A stretch of DNA of 64,000 nt from Beverwykella pulmonaria (GCA_001599595.1 BCHH01000003.1:813403-877402); one strand, 5' to 3'. Shown: positions 11,733-23,330, counted from the stretch's first letter. The notes: generated from the letters alone by a model not told the origin. Numbers and translations: made by a program.

Positions 11733-12590
11733 TCACTCCCCTCCATTCGAGCTCCTACACCTCTCGGCCGCCCTTTGCTGCATCCTTCTCAGCATAACAC
11801 AACACGTCAGCACTGCAATAGCCTCATCTATCTCCGTCTCATCAACTAACAAAACCCCTCTTGTGACCCAGCTCCCCCACCTTTGAGAATACCTCGCAAT
11901 AACAATCTGCTTCTCTCCAATCATCTTGACCAACGTCATACGATTTGCCTTGTATCTGCTACCACAGCGCCACTCGTACTTAAAACAATCCATCCCCACT
12001 CATTCGTCCTCTGATACCACTTGACCGGCGCCATAACAAAATCTTGCGAACTGTGATTTGAATCGATCGGAAACGTGATTTCAGCTTTACCGTACGATAC
12101 TCCTGGATGTTTCCATGAAGCTAGCTCTGTACCAGGAGACATGGTGCTCGTCATGATAGAGGTTGAACTCCACCAGTGCGGGCGTTTGAATTGGTACGCT
12201 AGGATAGAGGTCAGCGACTCGGTTTTGGTGAGGCTGCGCGCTGCATCGCGAAACTCGTCGCTGATTTCGCCGCCTATGTAAAAGAGGGTGGGTTGAGAGG
12301 TCAGGTCGACGATGGAGGTTTCTTTACTGAAGAGATTGTGGCGGAGAACATAGAAAATGCGCGATGGTGAGAACGCAGAGTCATCGATGAAGACTTTGGC
12401 GTTTTCCTTCGACTTTTCGTTGGGCAGACGAGACAATGGACTCTGTATCTGCTTTTTCAAGGCCGCGCTTGATGATATCTTCATCGTTTTGGTCAAGTGG
12501 CGGATACTTCTCCATTTCAACCTCTCTCGAATCGGGGTTTGCCGATGTTTGAAATTTGCAGAGGTCCTGTGTTATCTTATATCGTGCCAT
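11733..12590 (-). pseudogene. Frameshifted gene for a small tubby-like or unknown protein
   Basis: The longest piece runs 12520 to 11936 (ATG at 12520) and contains SPSRIFYVLRHNLFS, an aromatic RPHWWSSTS segment and a Trp-rich KWYQRTNEWGW. Near 11955 the frame VVADTRQ closes at a TGA (11936-11938), but one base over it reads RYKANRMTLVKM and continues to a stop at 11733; a single missing base between GTAGC and AGATAC would restore continuity. Upstream, the frame from the ATG at 12590 also overlaps, suggesting a second shift. No GT-AG intron of normal size explains either change. The pattern recalls small tubby-C-terminal or LURP-like fungal proteins, but this is weak. It could be a real loss of function, an assembly error, or a functional shorter protein ending at 11936. 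Confidence 0.45.
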
Positions 12591-13625
12591 GGCTTCTTGA
12601 GTTCATAGCTGAGGTGGGTCAGATATTTCTTTTTGCAGAGGTAAAGACTGATAACTCTCGCATTTCCTTCTCGTAACTCGTATTAGGCTTTCAACAAGGC
12701 ACGTCAAGATGCGTTGTAATACCGTAGTGAGGCTGGAAGGTATCTGAATGGGTGATGGGATGCGTTTTGTTTCAGCCTTCTACGACATCAATCTTGACTC
12801 TCAGCTGAATGCTGCAGCTGGATGAAAGAATTGGATTTTAGGATGCTTGTCATACTTAGCCTCGCGTCTTATCCCTTCTAGAATTGGTCCTGTTAGAAAG
12901 ATCTCCCTCTCCACGGCTTGGATGATTGTGAGCAGAGATCAAGATTCTAGAAAAATACTCATGCTCTGCAAAGGGCTTCTTGGCAGATACGATGGTACCT
13001 AGTAGTGCCCACATTGTCCTTCGGCCAAGGTTGCTTGGCTACCGCATGCGTTGGCTAACTTCTATAACATGGCTCTTTGATAATACATACATTGAGGCTG
13101 ATTCTTGGGTTTCGTCATCCTTTATGGATCATGTTTAGGACACATAGGCACATGTTTCTTCCTGAAATGTGAAGGCCGTTTGTAATAGGTCCGAATGAGG
13201 TAGATAATAGCTTCGGGTCGTGCTTCCAGGGCCGCTGATAGCTATTTCGAAATTTTCAACGGCGAAAGGATAAGCAATGGTTACGGAATTGGATGAACGC
13301 AAGGTGTATTTGATGCGTAAGGGAAAGGGGAAAGGAGAAAGGAGAAAAGAGAAGGAGAAGGAGAAGTAGCGAAACGAAGTCATGGGGTAGCGTGTTCTGA
13401 ACGCATCTGATGACATCATGTGGGCAGCTTGGCACGCTAGTAGTCCCTCATATAAGTTCTAGAGTCTTACCAGGCACGGCAGGAGCCTGCCAAGGTAGTC
13501 ATAACAAACATGGAAGTGAGTCATATGAGCAAACAACATGTGACCCACCGGCCGACACTGTCAAACTGACTTCGGGGGTCCAAACCTACGGACGGTTCTG
13601 CCACCTGCACAGAATTCAATTCAAA
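12591..13625. other. Intergenic region
   Basis: Divergent spacer between the small minus-strand gene and the F-box gene. No gene or repeat recognised, apart from a short GGAGAAAGG/AGAAGG purine run near 13320-13370. An in-frame ATG at 13410 would lengthen the F-box protein by 72 residues, but the sequence following it looks like leader rather than protein. Confidence 0.4.
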
Positions 13626-15197
13626 ATGCCGCCCCAGCGACGAACCAAACGCGAAATTGCGGACACCCCCGAGGCCTCCACTACCTCAAGTAAACGACGC
13701 GTTAAGCACACATACGACGGAACGCAGACGCCTTGCATCGATTCTCTACCTGACGAGCTGTTGCTAGGAATATTGGATCAAATTCCCACTAAAAAGAGCT
13801 TCACCGACCGTGCCAGTGATGGATATTACAAGTCCACTAGCTCCATTGGGACTGTGAATTCTTTGCCAGACTTCTACAACCTCGCTCTCACAAGTCGGCG
13901 ATTTCATCGTTTGGTCCTACCGTACCTGTACGCCGACGCCGACCACGAAACCGGAAACCTCGTAAAACTTCTGCGTACGGTCAACAACGCGCCGAGTCTG
14001 GCGGAAAAGGTCAAATATCTTCACTTTCGCAACAAAGAATGGGGCGTGCACGTCCAGCCGTCCGACTCAAAGCACCTTATTTCTCCCGCCGAACGCGAGC
14101 AATTGTGCAGAAAGATTGTCAACTTCTATCGTCCATACCTCGACAACTCCTTCGGCCTTCCTTCGATCTCTATCTATTTAGCAGCTGAAAATCCTCACAG
14201 AGATCACGCAATTCTGATGATGCTTCTGCTCCCAAATATAACCCATCTCAATATTTGCGAGGTTATCGACTGGCGTACCTTTAAATTCCATTATTCGCCA
14301 GTTGTACCTATGTGGCTGACAGTCCTCTCCGCCGTAGCGCTAGGGTCTGTACATGGCCTTCCTCCCCAGTTTGAACATCTCCAAAATATATGCATTCAAA
14401 TGGGCTCATTGCGCCTCAGACATGTGTCCACACTTTTAACACTACCGACTCTACGTACCCTTCGCTTGGTAAATGCTCTCTATGACTGGGACGTTGATTC
14501 ACTTAGATCGGAGTGGCGCTGTGAGGCCCGGACTTCCCGTATTGAGCACCTTATACTGGAAGAAAGCTTTCTCGCCTCTCAAAATGTGGTGATGCTCCTA
14601 TCATCCATAAAGGCGCTCCGATCTTTAGAATTCACGTTGGGCACCGGTTTTTGTGAGGAGATGGATTTTTCCGACAGGTGGTTTCTTCCAAAGCTGAACT
14701 TCCCTACATTGGCGTTGGCCCTGAAAGATCAGAAGAACTCACTAGAACATTTCAGTCTGCATGACAGCTCTCCTTGGACTACATTGGGGTTGGGTATCTC
14801 TGCCTCAGGCTGGCTTGGTTCCCTTCGAGAGCTACACTGCGTGAAATCTATGGGTGTGGATTCGGCTGCGTTCACAAGCACTAAAGGATTCACGATCGCC
14901 AACCAAGCGTTCGAAAAACTGGCTGAGAACTTGCCACCCAATCTAGAAGAGCTGGATATCGTCATGGATCATAGGAACTTGGAGCACGTGAACCACACTT
15001 GGGTTACGGTCATGGACGACCTCGCAGCTTCATGTCGAACAGAGTTACCAGGCCTCCGGACAGTTCGCGCGGTCGATAAAACCGATGCACTTGGCGGACC
15101 CGAGGGTAAAACGGACATCGAAGAAAGGGTGATGATTGACAAGTTCGCCGAACAGGGTATTTCTTTTTCATTGCGGAGAGAGCAGTTGTTGGCATGA
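13626..15197 (+). CDS. F-box protein
   Basis: Intronless, 523 aa from the ATG at 13626, which has an A-rich context (TCAAAATG). After a basic, disordered N-terminus comes an F-box start, IDSLPDELLLGILDQIP (about residues 38-54). A low-complexity insertion follows, then its second half, FYNLALTSRRFHRLVLPYLY, typical of fungal F-box proteins. The rest is Leu-rich and probably forms degenerate leucine-rich-type repeats that bind a substrate. Such proteins bridge Skp1 in SCF ubiquitin ligases to targets; this target is unknown. The family is large and fast-evolving in filamentous fungi, so no orthology is proposed. Confidence 0.82.
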   Translation: MPPQRRTKREIADTPEASTTSSKRRVKHTYDGTQTPCIDSLPDELLLGILDQIPTKKSFTDRASDGYYKSTSSIGTVNSLPDFYNLALTSRRFHRLVLPYLYADADHETGNLVKLLRTVNNAPSLAEKVKYLHFRNKEWGVHVQPSDSKHLISPAEREQLCRKIVNFYRPYLDNSFGLPSISIYLAAENPHRDHAILMMLLLPNITHLNICEVIDWRTFKFHYSPVVPMWLTVLSAVALGSVHGLPPQFEHLQNICIQMGSLRLRHVSTLLTLPTLRTLRLVNALYDWDVDSLRSEWRCEARTSRIEHLILEESFLASQNVVMLLSSIKALRSLEFTLGTGFCEEMDFSDRWFLPKLNFPTLALALKDQKNSLEHFSLHDSSPWTTLGLGISASGWLGSLRELHCVKSMGVDSAAFTSTKGFTIANQAFEKLAENLPPNLEELDIVMDHRNLEHVNHTWVTVMDDLAASCRTELPGLRTVRAVDKTDALGGPEGKTDIEERVMIDKFAEQGISFSLRREQLLA

Positions 15198-15799
15198 TGG
15201 ATCTGTCGAATTCGACTTGGGGGGAAATCAATAGCAACTCCTCGAATTCTAAAGCGTAGAAAATATGATAATAATGAATGTTAAACCCAAAGGATGCTCG
15301 TTCTGATACTACACCTAAGCCAGCGCTTGAACGTCTCCTGTTCACTTCTCCCTCAGTGTCTGCCTGTCCAGCACTCCCGAATCCTTAATTCAACAATATC
15401 AAGCGCTCCCATTCTTCACCCCATCAAGTCCACACTAAATTCTTCTTCAAATAATCCCACCCGTTGTGAACACTGAGAGAAAAATCACACTCCGTCCATA
15501 TTAAGCAATCAGTGCCACGAACTTCCCAATTCGGTAACCACAGCCACCAGGCGTTCACATTGGAGCACGACTGTTGACCCCACTTTCTTCCCCTCTCCTG
15601 ACCCGACCCCACCACCACATTTCCCAGCAAACGGTACAAGTACACATCGGAGACGCCGTCCGCCCGATATGCTCGCTCTTTTCCGCTCTTTTCCCTTTGT
15701 TTCCTTGAATTCTCTTCTTCTTATTCTCAGTTGACATCACATTCCTATTTTGCTTCGGAGAATTAAAGAAGTTGGACCAACAGGAAGAAAATCGTCACA
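15198..15799. other. Promoter and 5' UTR region of the dihydroxyacetone kinase gene
   Basis: No gene seen. The right half is rich in pyrimidine runs (CTCTTTTCC repeated near 15670-15720), a common feature just upstream of transcription starts in filamentous fungi. The left part holds the 3' end of the F-box gene. Confidence 0.45.
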
Positions 15800-17834
15800 A
15801 TGTCTTGTACGTCCCACTATTTCCGCCTGTGATGAATTCAGTCGCAATCGAACTCTTCTTCTCTCAATCCCCTTGGTTGCATTTGCAATAACATCCTAAC
15901 TGGCAACCGCACAGCAAAACACTTTCTCAACGACCCCACCCACCTCGTCAACACAGCCCTCTCCTCCATCCCATCAACAAACCCCTCCGTAACTCTCGAC
16001 GCCACGAACAAAATAATACACCTTCGTACCCCGTCCCTTTCCACTGTATCCCTCATATCCGGTGGCGGTAGCGGGCACGAGCCCTCCTTTTCCTCCTTCG
16101 TCGGGCATGGCCTGCTTACCGCCTCCGTCGCAGGCACAATCTTCGCCTCGCCCTCCGCCGAACAAGTTCGCCGTTGCATCACGAACCGCGTAGCTAAAGA
16201 TGCGGGCGTGCTTGTCATAGTTATGAACTACACTGGGGATGTGCTGAATTTCGGTATGGCGGTGGAGAAAGCTAGAGCTCAGGGGACGCAGGTCGATATG
16301 GTAGTTGTGGGAGACGATGCGGGCGTGGGCAGGAAGCAAGGAGGAAAGGTGGGGAGACGGGGGATTGCAGGGACATGTTTGGTTTTGAAGGTCGTTGGGG
16401 CGGCGAAGGAGAAGGGGTATGTTCTGTTCTCAGGTGTATTGATGTGTATGTGGTGGGTCTGGGTCTAACGATGTTCTAGGGCTACACTCTCCCAACTTTC
16501 GCAACTCGCCCGCGATACCGCCTCCAACATCGTCTCCATCGGCGCCTCCCTCTCGCACGTCCACGTTCCTGGGCGAAGTCTCGACACCTCCGACGCGACC
16601 GAGCTCGCTTCCTCTGAAGTCGAGATAGGGATGGGAATTCATAACGAACCGGGATCAGAACGAAAAACCACCGACCTCCCCGGCCTCGTCAGCACCATGC
16701 TATCCCACTGCCTCTCCACCTCTGATCCAGATCGCAACTTCCTCTCCATCACACCAGAAGACAACGTTGTGCTGCTGGTAAACAACCTGGGAGGCGTGAG
16801 TGTGCTGGAGCTAGGCGGGATCACGAATGAGGTTGTGCAGCAGTTGGAGCGCGAGTGGAAGATTAAGCCTGTGAGAATTCTGGCGGGTACGTATATGACG
16901 AGTCTGAACGGACTGGGGTTCAGTATCAGTCTGTTGAGGGTCACGGATACGGGCTTGGGAGAAGGAAATTCGATGTTGGAGTTGCTCGATGCGCCTGCGG
17001 AGGCGAGTGGGTGGACAGCGGCTATCACAAGCGAGACATGGCAGAAGCGGGGAGCAGCGACGCAACAAGAGGAGGCTGCGGCAGAAGAGGGATTCCAAAT
17101 TGGAAATCTGAAATGCGCGTACTTCTCTGCCATCATTTGGGTTGTGCATGCTAATGTCAAGTAGTGGACTACGCAGTCGCGAAAGCTGCAACGACAAGTG
17201 CGCTGAACAGAGTCATTGCAGCGGAGCCCGATGTCACGAATTACGATACGATCGTGGGTGATGGTGACTGCGGTATAGGATTGAAACGAGGAGCTGAAGG
17301 TATGTGTAGTTGAGGTTACATGGGGCCAGATACTAATGCGCTACAGCAATCCTAAAGATGTTAGAAAAGGCCAAGAAGACTGACGATGCGCTCACGTTTC
17401 TGCAAAACATAACACAAGTCGTAGAAGTGACGATGGATGGCACATCTGGCGCCATATACGCCATCTTTCTAAACGCGCTCGCTCACGGTCTGCGACAAAA
17501 TTCGCCTGAGTCGCCCCAGCCAATTAATGCAGAAATATGGGCAAAAGCCCTAGAATCCTCTCTGAAATCGCTGAGCAAGTACACTCCAGCGCAGCCCGGC
17601 GACCGAACGTTGATGGATGCCCTGTTCCCCTTCGTAGAGACACTTTCAAAGTCAGGAAGTATCGAATCAGCGGCGCGAGCGGCAGCGGAGGGAGCACAGG
17701 GGACTAAAGGCATGAAAGCGAGTTTGGGACGCACAGTGTATGTAGGAGGAGAAGGATGGCAGGGAGTTCCTGACCCCGGGGCTCATGGCCTTGCCGAGTT
17801 ACTGCTAGGCCTGAGCGAAGGATTGAAGAAGTAG
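15800..17834 (+). CDS. DAK1: Dihydroxyacetone kinase (DAK1/DAK2 fusion)
   Basis: ATP-dependent kinase converting dihydroxyacetone to its phosphate; it handles glycerol-derived and methylglyoxal-related trioses in the cytosol. Five exons fit: 15800-15806 (only 7 nt coding), 15915-16416, 16480-17114, 17165-17299 and 17347-17834, about 588 aa, the usual size. The DAK1 domain shows SGGGSGHEPSF, GHGLLTASVAGTIFAS, NYTGDVLNFGMAVEKA, VVGDDAGVG and GRRGIAGT; the His of SHVHVPGRS is placed to bind the substrate covalently. The DAK2 nucleotide domain shows VGDGDCG, DGTSGAIYAIFLNAL and PGDRTLMDAL. The third intron fits the frame only with a GC donor (17115-17116) and an AG at 17163-17164; a GT at 17119 would put the DAK2 domain out of frame. 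Confidence 0.9.
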
Positions 17835-17971
17835 AAATCGTTTGATTCGGGTTCGGATTCGATCGCAGTTCCGTGATCATTGTAGATTTTATGCCCCTAA
17901 TAACTCCATTCCCTTGACCCCAAACGGTCATCCGAGACCCATCGTGCTATCTTCTTTCTGGGACCGCGCGC

Positions 17972-18446
17972 TCAACTCAGCAGGACAAGAATGACCGAGT
18001 CGCCCCGGAGAAACATCTTGCTGATGAAACGATCCTTGTTGACTTTCCGGCCCTCTTGTCCATTTGCCAACCTCGGTGTCTCTGTCCACATCTCCTTGGC
18101 ATTCTCTAGTACCATGTTACAGTGACGGTCGAAGGCCTTAACGCGCGCGAGAAGTTTTCGGTTGTTGCGGCACGAGATAAGGACTTGTGTGCGGGATCGG
18201 ACGGCCGTCTGCAGAATGGAAAGCGGTCCGGTGGTGAGTTCGTGTTCTTCTACTTGTGCAACCTCGTACTCGCTGCAAAAGTTAGCGACTATAAAAAAAA
18301 GCTAGAAACTATCTAGAAAGACCCTGGAGAATATACGTACGTCAACTCTGCTCGAGGTTTCGCAATGAGCTCCCTGTGTAATGTTAGCAGGATCGAATTG
18401 TCTCTGGTATGGGGTCTGTTCCATACTGTAGCTTTGCGTCGACCAT
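17972..18446 (-). CDS. SMD2: Small nuclear ribonucleoprotein SmD2
   Basis: Core Sm-ring protein of U1, U2, U4 and U5 snRNPs. Three minus-strand exons: 18427-18446 (20 nt), 18341-18373 (33 nt) and 17972-18272, giving 117 aa, close to the 118 aa of animal SmD2. The short N-terminus reads [20 protein letters not shown]. The Sm1 motif region carries [20 protein letters not shown] and [17 protein letters not shown]; the Sm2 region carries [14 protein letters not shown]. Both introns have consensus-type donors (GTATGG, GTACGT) and CAG acceptors. The first two exons are so short that the gene is easy to miss; no single open frame shows more than its last exon. It is convergent with the dihydroxyacetone kinase gene (137 bp apart) and divergent from the Ams2-like gene. 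Confidence 0.93.
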
Positions 18447-19310
18447 CCTGAGTGTGGTATGGAATCGAAGATGAGATATCTAGGTACTCAGATTTGTGTA
18501 TATCTTGGAAGCTGTAGTGGCGTCGGCGAACTGCTGCATAGGGTTAGGTTCCAACTATGTTATCTTAGAACAGAAAGAGGGTGTGCAATCCAAGAGCAAA
18601 TGATGCAGAAGAAGCTTTGACGGGTGTGATACTCGGCGCAATCTGCCCCGGCAACGAAAGAAATGGTGATATTGGCCGGGAGATCGTGGTGAAGCAGAGG
18701 CCCACGATGGTGCGTGCGCAGCGCAAGGAAAGGTATGATTTTGGTAGCAGCCTCCAAAGCCCCCCGTGAGAAAGCAGCAAGGATTTTATACGTACCTGTG
18801 ATAAATTGTGGCTTCACAGCTTGCTTGCGACAGTCCGACGTTGAGGATGTTGGCGGTGGGGGAAGTGTGAGCGTGCTTGCCGCCTTGTGTTGAAGTTTCC
18901 CGCTTCGGGGAGACTTCGGCAATCGCGTCCTAACGCGCTAGTCCCGCCTAGGGTTAGTGCATCCTACTTGCAGTTGCAGTGGAGCTCGAAGCACGAGCAC
19001 CCATCATCTTCACTTCGCTCTCTTCACACACAATCGTTCTCACCACGCATTCTTCTTGTATTTCGCGAGCCGGTTGTCTGCGAGATCTGCAACCTGATAA
19101 TCGGTGCCCAGGACACTGTCTTTCAATCGCTGTTTACAATCGTTTGGTGGCTCTCTTCTCGTGCTTGTTCGACGCGCTTCGCGATGAACCCTCACCAGCC
19201 ACCGATCGCGAACCACTGACCAACATCCTTTATAACCACGACCCCCGCCGCCGCCCTCGCTGTCCACTCCCAACGGTCTGCCCTCTCGCTGGCCAGCTCT
19301 TTGGGCAGCC
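18447..19310. promoter_or_regulatory. Shared divergent promoter region, SMD2 and Ams2-like gene
   Basis: These 864 bp separate the two start codons. The short open frames inside show no family resemblance and I do not call a gene. Around 18924-18938 there are two copies of the ACGCG core in opposite orientation (GACGCG read on the minus strand and AACGCG on the plus strand), a pattern like the MCB element bound by MBF-type G1/S factors. The region 18960-19300 is C/T-rich leader for the plus-strand gene. Confidence 0.45.
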
Positions 19311-22300
19311 ATGTCTTTATCGGCCAATTCCCTACAAAATAATGCTTTGCAGGCTGTCACTACGGCAGCTCCGTCCATGAACGATGGCGAGAGCATTAAG
19401 GACATTCCACGACGACTGATGCGAGGCAAGCATCACTACTGCTATTCCAGGACCATTTCTAACCATTAGTGCATGCAGTGAAGGTACTCTACACGTTCGA
19501 CGATCAGAACAAATCGAACTGTCTCGCCCGCCTTCCCAACCCGTTGAATATCCCGACTGTCTCTCTCGACGAGACCACGGAAGTAGGAGTCATAGAGCTC
19601 CGGAACTGCATTCAGGCAATCGCAGCGGCAAGGTGGGTCACGGACGGCGCTTACTGCGAGCTCTTGCCCCGCATGACTTTTACTAAACGCATCTAGTCCC
19701 GAACTCGTTGCGAAACTCGACCACGACTACACGGTCTACGCCTATGATTACTCCGAGTATGAGACACCCCTCGTCGGTCAAGGCATGCTCTCCTGGATCC
19801 TTGCGTCTGCCTCTGCATCGCCCAATGCCCCCGCTGACCAATCCCGGACCATGGTCACTGGTCGTGTGTGCAAGAACATCTTGGGTCTGTTTTCGAATGG
19901 GATCAAGGAAACATTGGAGGTTAAACTGAAGCTCATACCTGTCCCTAGGTGTATGCAGAGGGAATACGTGGAAAACATGGAACGGTATCACAGCTTGAGC
20001 AAGCTGATGCCGGAAGGGCTAGATTACAACGCTTGGGCAGACTTCCTAAAGGCAAATCCCACTATTGGACAACTTGCATATCCGACCACAGAAGATGTCT
20101 CACAAAGCTTCCAACAAGCTCCATTCGGTGGTGTCGAATCCATCCACGAGATGCTTACGCGGCCAACGCCCCAGGAGGATTCTTTCCGGAACAACATGTA
20201 CTCTGAGCAGTTTGGAATGTCGTTCAATACCCAAGACACAAGGGCCTCCAGTCCCGCCATGAGTGCAGCTTCTTACAACCCTTATTTTGCCAACCACGAT
20301 TCGCGGCCGGCATCTCGAGCTTCGTTCCGCAGTGAGTCTGCGACGCAGCCTCCCCGTCGTCTATCCATACCTAGTGAGGCTCAAGATCAGCAAGAGGAGG
20401 GCCCGGCCAAAAAGAGGGTGCGTCTGACTCAGGTTAAAAGACCAAAGAAGACGGTTCTGGGTGCGAACAACGACTCGCTACGTGTCACCGCCAGCACTGC
20501 AGCCTCTGTTCGACTGCACAAGCCGGTTGCCTCAACCCCTGCCTCTGCACTAGCCTCCGTTGAACAGGTCCCACGTGCGCCAACGCCTCGACCCACTCAA
20601 TCAACCTTTTCCCAGCCACATGGCCTTCGCCTTCCAGCACCTAGTCTTCTAAGGCATGCATCGATGGATACGATACGTCCTTATGTCACGCCGTATGACC
20701 CTGGTGTCTTCTCTGACGCTGCTGTGGAATCTGCTGATGATGAGAGAGGGTGTAGTCCCGGAGAAACACCAATGGACATGCCATCATCGCCACCAGTCAT
20801 GCCCCAACGTCTCCCGTCGTCTGCTCCATCCAGTCCAGGACTGCCCACTCTGCCATATCCTGCCGATTCCGGTTTTGTGAGTGACATGGCTCTAGGGCGA
20901 GATGAAGATGAGGCCGAAAATGGAGACAAGGCGTGGGAGGGTAGCGACCTTCCCACAGCGCCTGATGTCAGAGCTCGTTCTAAACCAATTCGGAACGACC
21001 TTCCCTGGACGGAAGTGAACCCAGGTCCTGTTGAACTGTTACCAAAGTCCTACATTCCGAAACCTAGGCAATATCCGCGGCCTCGCTCAATGGTGCCAGT
21101 CACTAACAACGTAGAGAAAAAGAGCCAAGGTGTGCTGCAAATGTCCCGGAACGAGACGTCGATGACCTCGGCACATGAGACAGACGAGAAAATTGGGGGT
21201 TCTTTCCATGCCCTACCGGAAGATTCAAGTGCAAATGGGGTAAATTTAGTCCGCGTTGGAGCCATTTCACAAAATACATGCGAGCAGGCCCAGAACCAAA
21301 GTGCGAGCACACCTCCCATAGAGGCTAATTCTGAGAACCGATATCAACAAAATCAGTCAATGGATCAATGGCAGCAGTTCCCGATCTCACAAAATCCCAC
21401 TACCTCAAATATTGCCAACGATACAGCCCCACTTCCAAGTCGTTCTGCTACCCCGAATCCGCAACCCAAACGCTCGAAGCCTTCGAAACCCAGAGGACTC
21501 CCAAGATCACAAACATGGTCAGGGGGGCCTATGTCCGATGCAGCTGGGCCTCTTGAAGGAAACTCACGCCAGCCTCGTAGCGGTTCTGGGGCGAAGCGGA
21601 GACAAAACATCACGAACAAATTGAATGAACGATTGAATGCGGGAGAGATGCCAGACTTCTGCAACAATTGTGGCGAGATCGAAACACCTACATGGAGGAA
21701 AGCTTACACACGGGTGGAATATGGATCTCCGACAGATATAGAAATCTCTACGGAAGGAAATGGAATTGTTGGGTTTGATGTCATTGAGCCTGCAGAAGAG
21801 AGCGAAGACGGCCAAAAGTACCGCATCTTCAAACAAATCCTAGATCAGGAAGAGAAGGATGCGAAAACCTACACCGCCCTCACCCTCTGCAACCGTAAGT
21901 CTATAGGAATTTCTAATTGCATTTGAATAATATCTAACCTCGACTTAGCTTGTGGTTTATGGTTGAATAAGAAAGGCGCTATGCGACCGCCGGAAGTGTG
22001 GGCCAAGAAACAAGCCGCCAACGGCGAGAAACCAAAGCGGAAGAGGAAACCAGCTCAAGGATCACGCAAACGAGCCAAGGGAAACGATGACGACTTGCGC
22101 TCCGATGCTCTTATCCCACAATCCGAGCCCATTCACGGTCCGCATGGGGGCCCTATTGATACGCATTTACCGCAACCTATGGACGATGCAACTGCACAGG
22201 CAGCATTGCAACGTGCTATTCAGTCTAGTCCAGTCGGATTTCGAGGAAGTCAGGCTTCTCCAATTGACATCGACCCTGACTTGACCCCCAAACCAACAAG

Positions 22301-23330
22301 ACGACTACTGTTCCCTTCGCCTCGTAAAGCAGGTGAAGCAAAGTCACTTGATGGTAGCCAAGCTTCGGTATCGCCTAGATCCGAGCCTGAAGTACCGACC
22401 ACCGCCGAAGATGTGCGACTACCTAATGTGGATGCGGAAGATATTGACAAAGAGAACTGTCCGCCACAATCTAATAAAGACGAAGATGATGACCTTGCAC
22501 ATTTGTTCGAAGACAGCGCTTTTTCACACAAAACACCGACAAAAGGCGCACCTTTCCAGGACCTGCTGAAGACGCCAACGCCAGGATCCCGCCGACGCAT
22601 TCCGCTCACCCCCAAACGCGGCTCTGAGAAAGCCGAATTGAAGACCCCATCTCGCAACATCTTGACCATGACACCGAACCGCAGTGGTAGAGCCGCCACA
22701 ATAGCCCCAGAAACACCCTTCACCCGCCAACTTAACGCCCTTATGTCCGATTGCATGCCCAGCTCTCCTTCTCAAACTATCGATTTCTCCACCTTCCCCA
22801 CATTCAACACACCCGGACGCGTCTCGTCAGGAAATCACTTTGGCGATTTCATGAATGACGACTTCTTGTCCAGCGACCTGCCTATCCCGAGCAGTCCGCC
22901 TGGAAGCCTTGGTTTCTCGTTGTATGAAGATCCTGTGACGAGTACTGTAGGGCTGTGGAGCGGTGCGAGCATCTTTAACAGTGATCCTATTCGGATGGAG
23001 GATGGAAACGAGCATCATGAAAATGGGGCGACTGGTAATGGAGAGGGGACTGAAAAGGTGACTACGCTGAAAAATAATGGCCTCAGTGTGGATTTTGCAG
23101 CTATGATTGAGGAGGTTGTCGCGAATGCGAACAGGGAGAGGGATGGGGATGTAAACGCGAATACAGGCCCATTTGCGAATGCAACTTCAGCTACAGATGC
23201 TGATGTAGACGTTCGTTCGAAGATGAGTGGGGGTTTGGAACGGCAGAAGATCGTGAATGTGGATGTGGAGACTGAGACCCAGGTTCGGATAACCGAGGTC
23301 GTGGAGTCTATAGAGTCGGTCACGGCATGA
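19311..23330 (+). CDS. GATA-type zinc finger protein of the Ams2/Spt21 family
   Basis: Likely nuclear regulator of histone gene transcription, by family. Four exons: 19311-19425, 19479-19632, 19697-21894 and 21949-23330, about 1282 aa. The N-terminal Ams2/Spt21 domain begins around VKVLYTFDDQNKSNCLARLP and runs through LVGQGMLSWIL and KNILGLFSNG. A long disordered, Ser/Pro-rich middle follows. The zinc finger has CNNCGEIETPTWRK near residue 745 and CNPCGLWLNKKGAMRPPEVW near 822, so the two Cys pairs are 72 residues apart rather than the usual 17-18. The C-terminal third is disordered with many TP/SP sites. Intron 1 starts with GC inside an otherwise perfect AG|GCAAGC donor; I take its end as the CAG at 19476-19478, an alternative AG lying 9 nt upstream. 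Intron 3 splits the second Cys pair. Confidence 0.88.

Noticed and set aside
18560..18922. Minus-strand 120-codon frame between SMD2 and the Ams2-like gene
   Set aside because: It lies in the shared promoter, has no recognisable domain, and cannot be spliced to SMD2, whose own N-terminus is accounted for.
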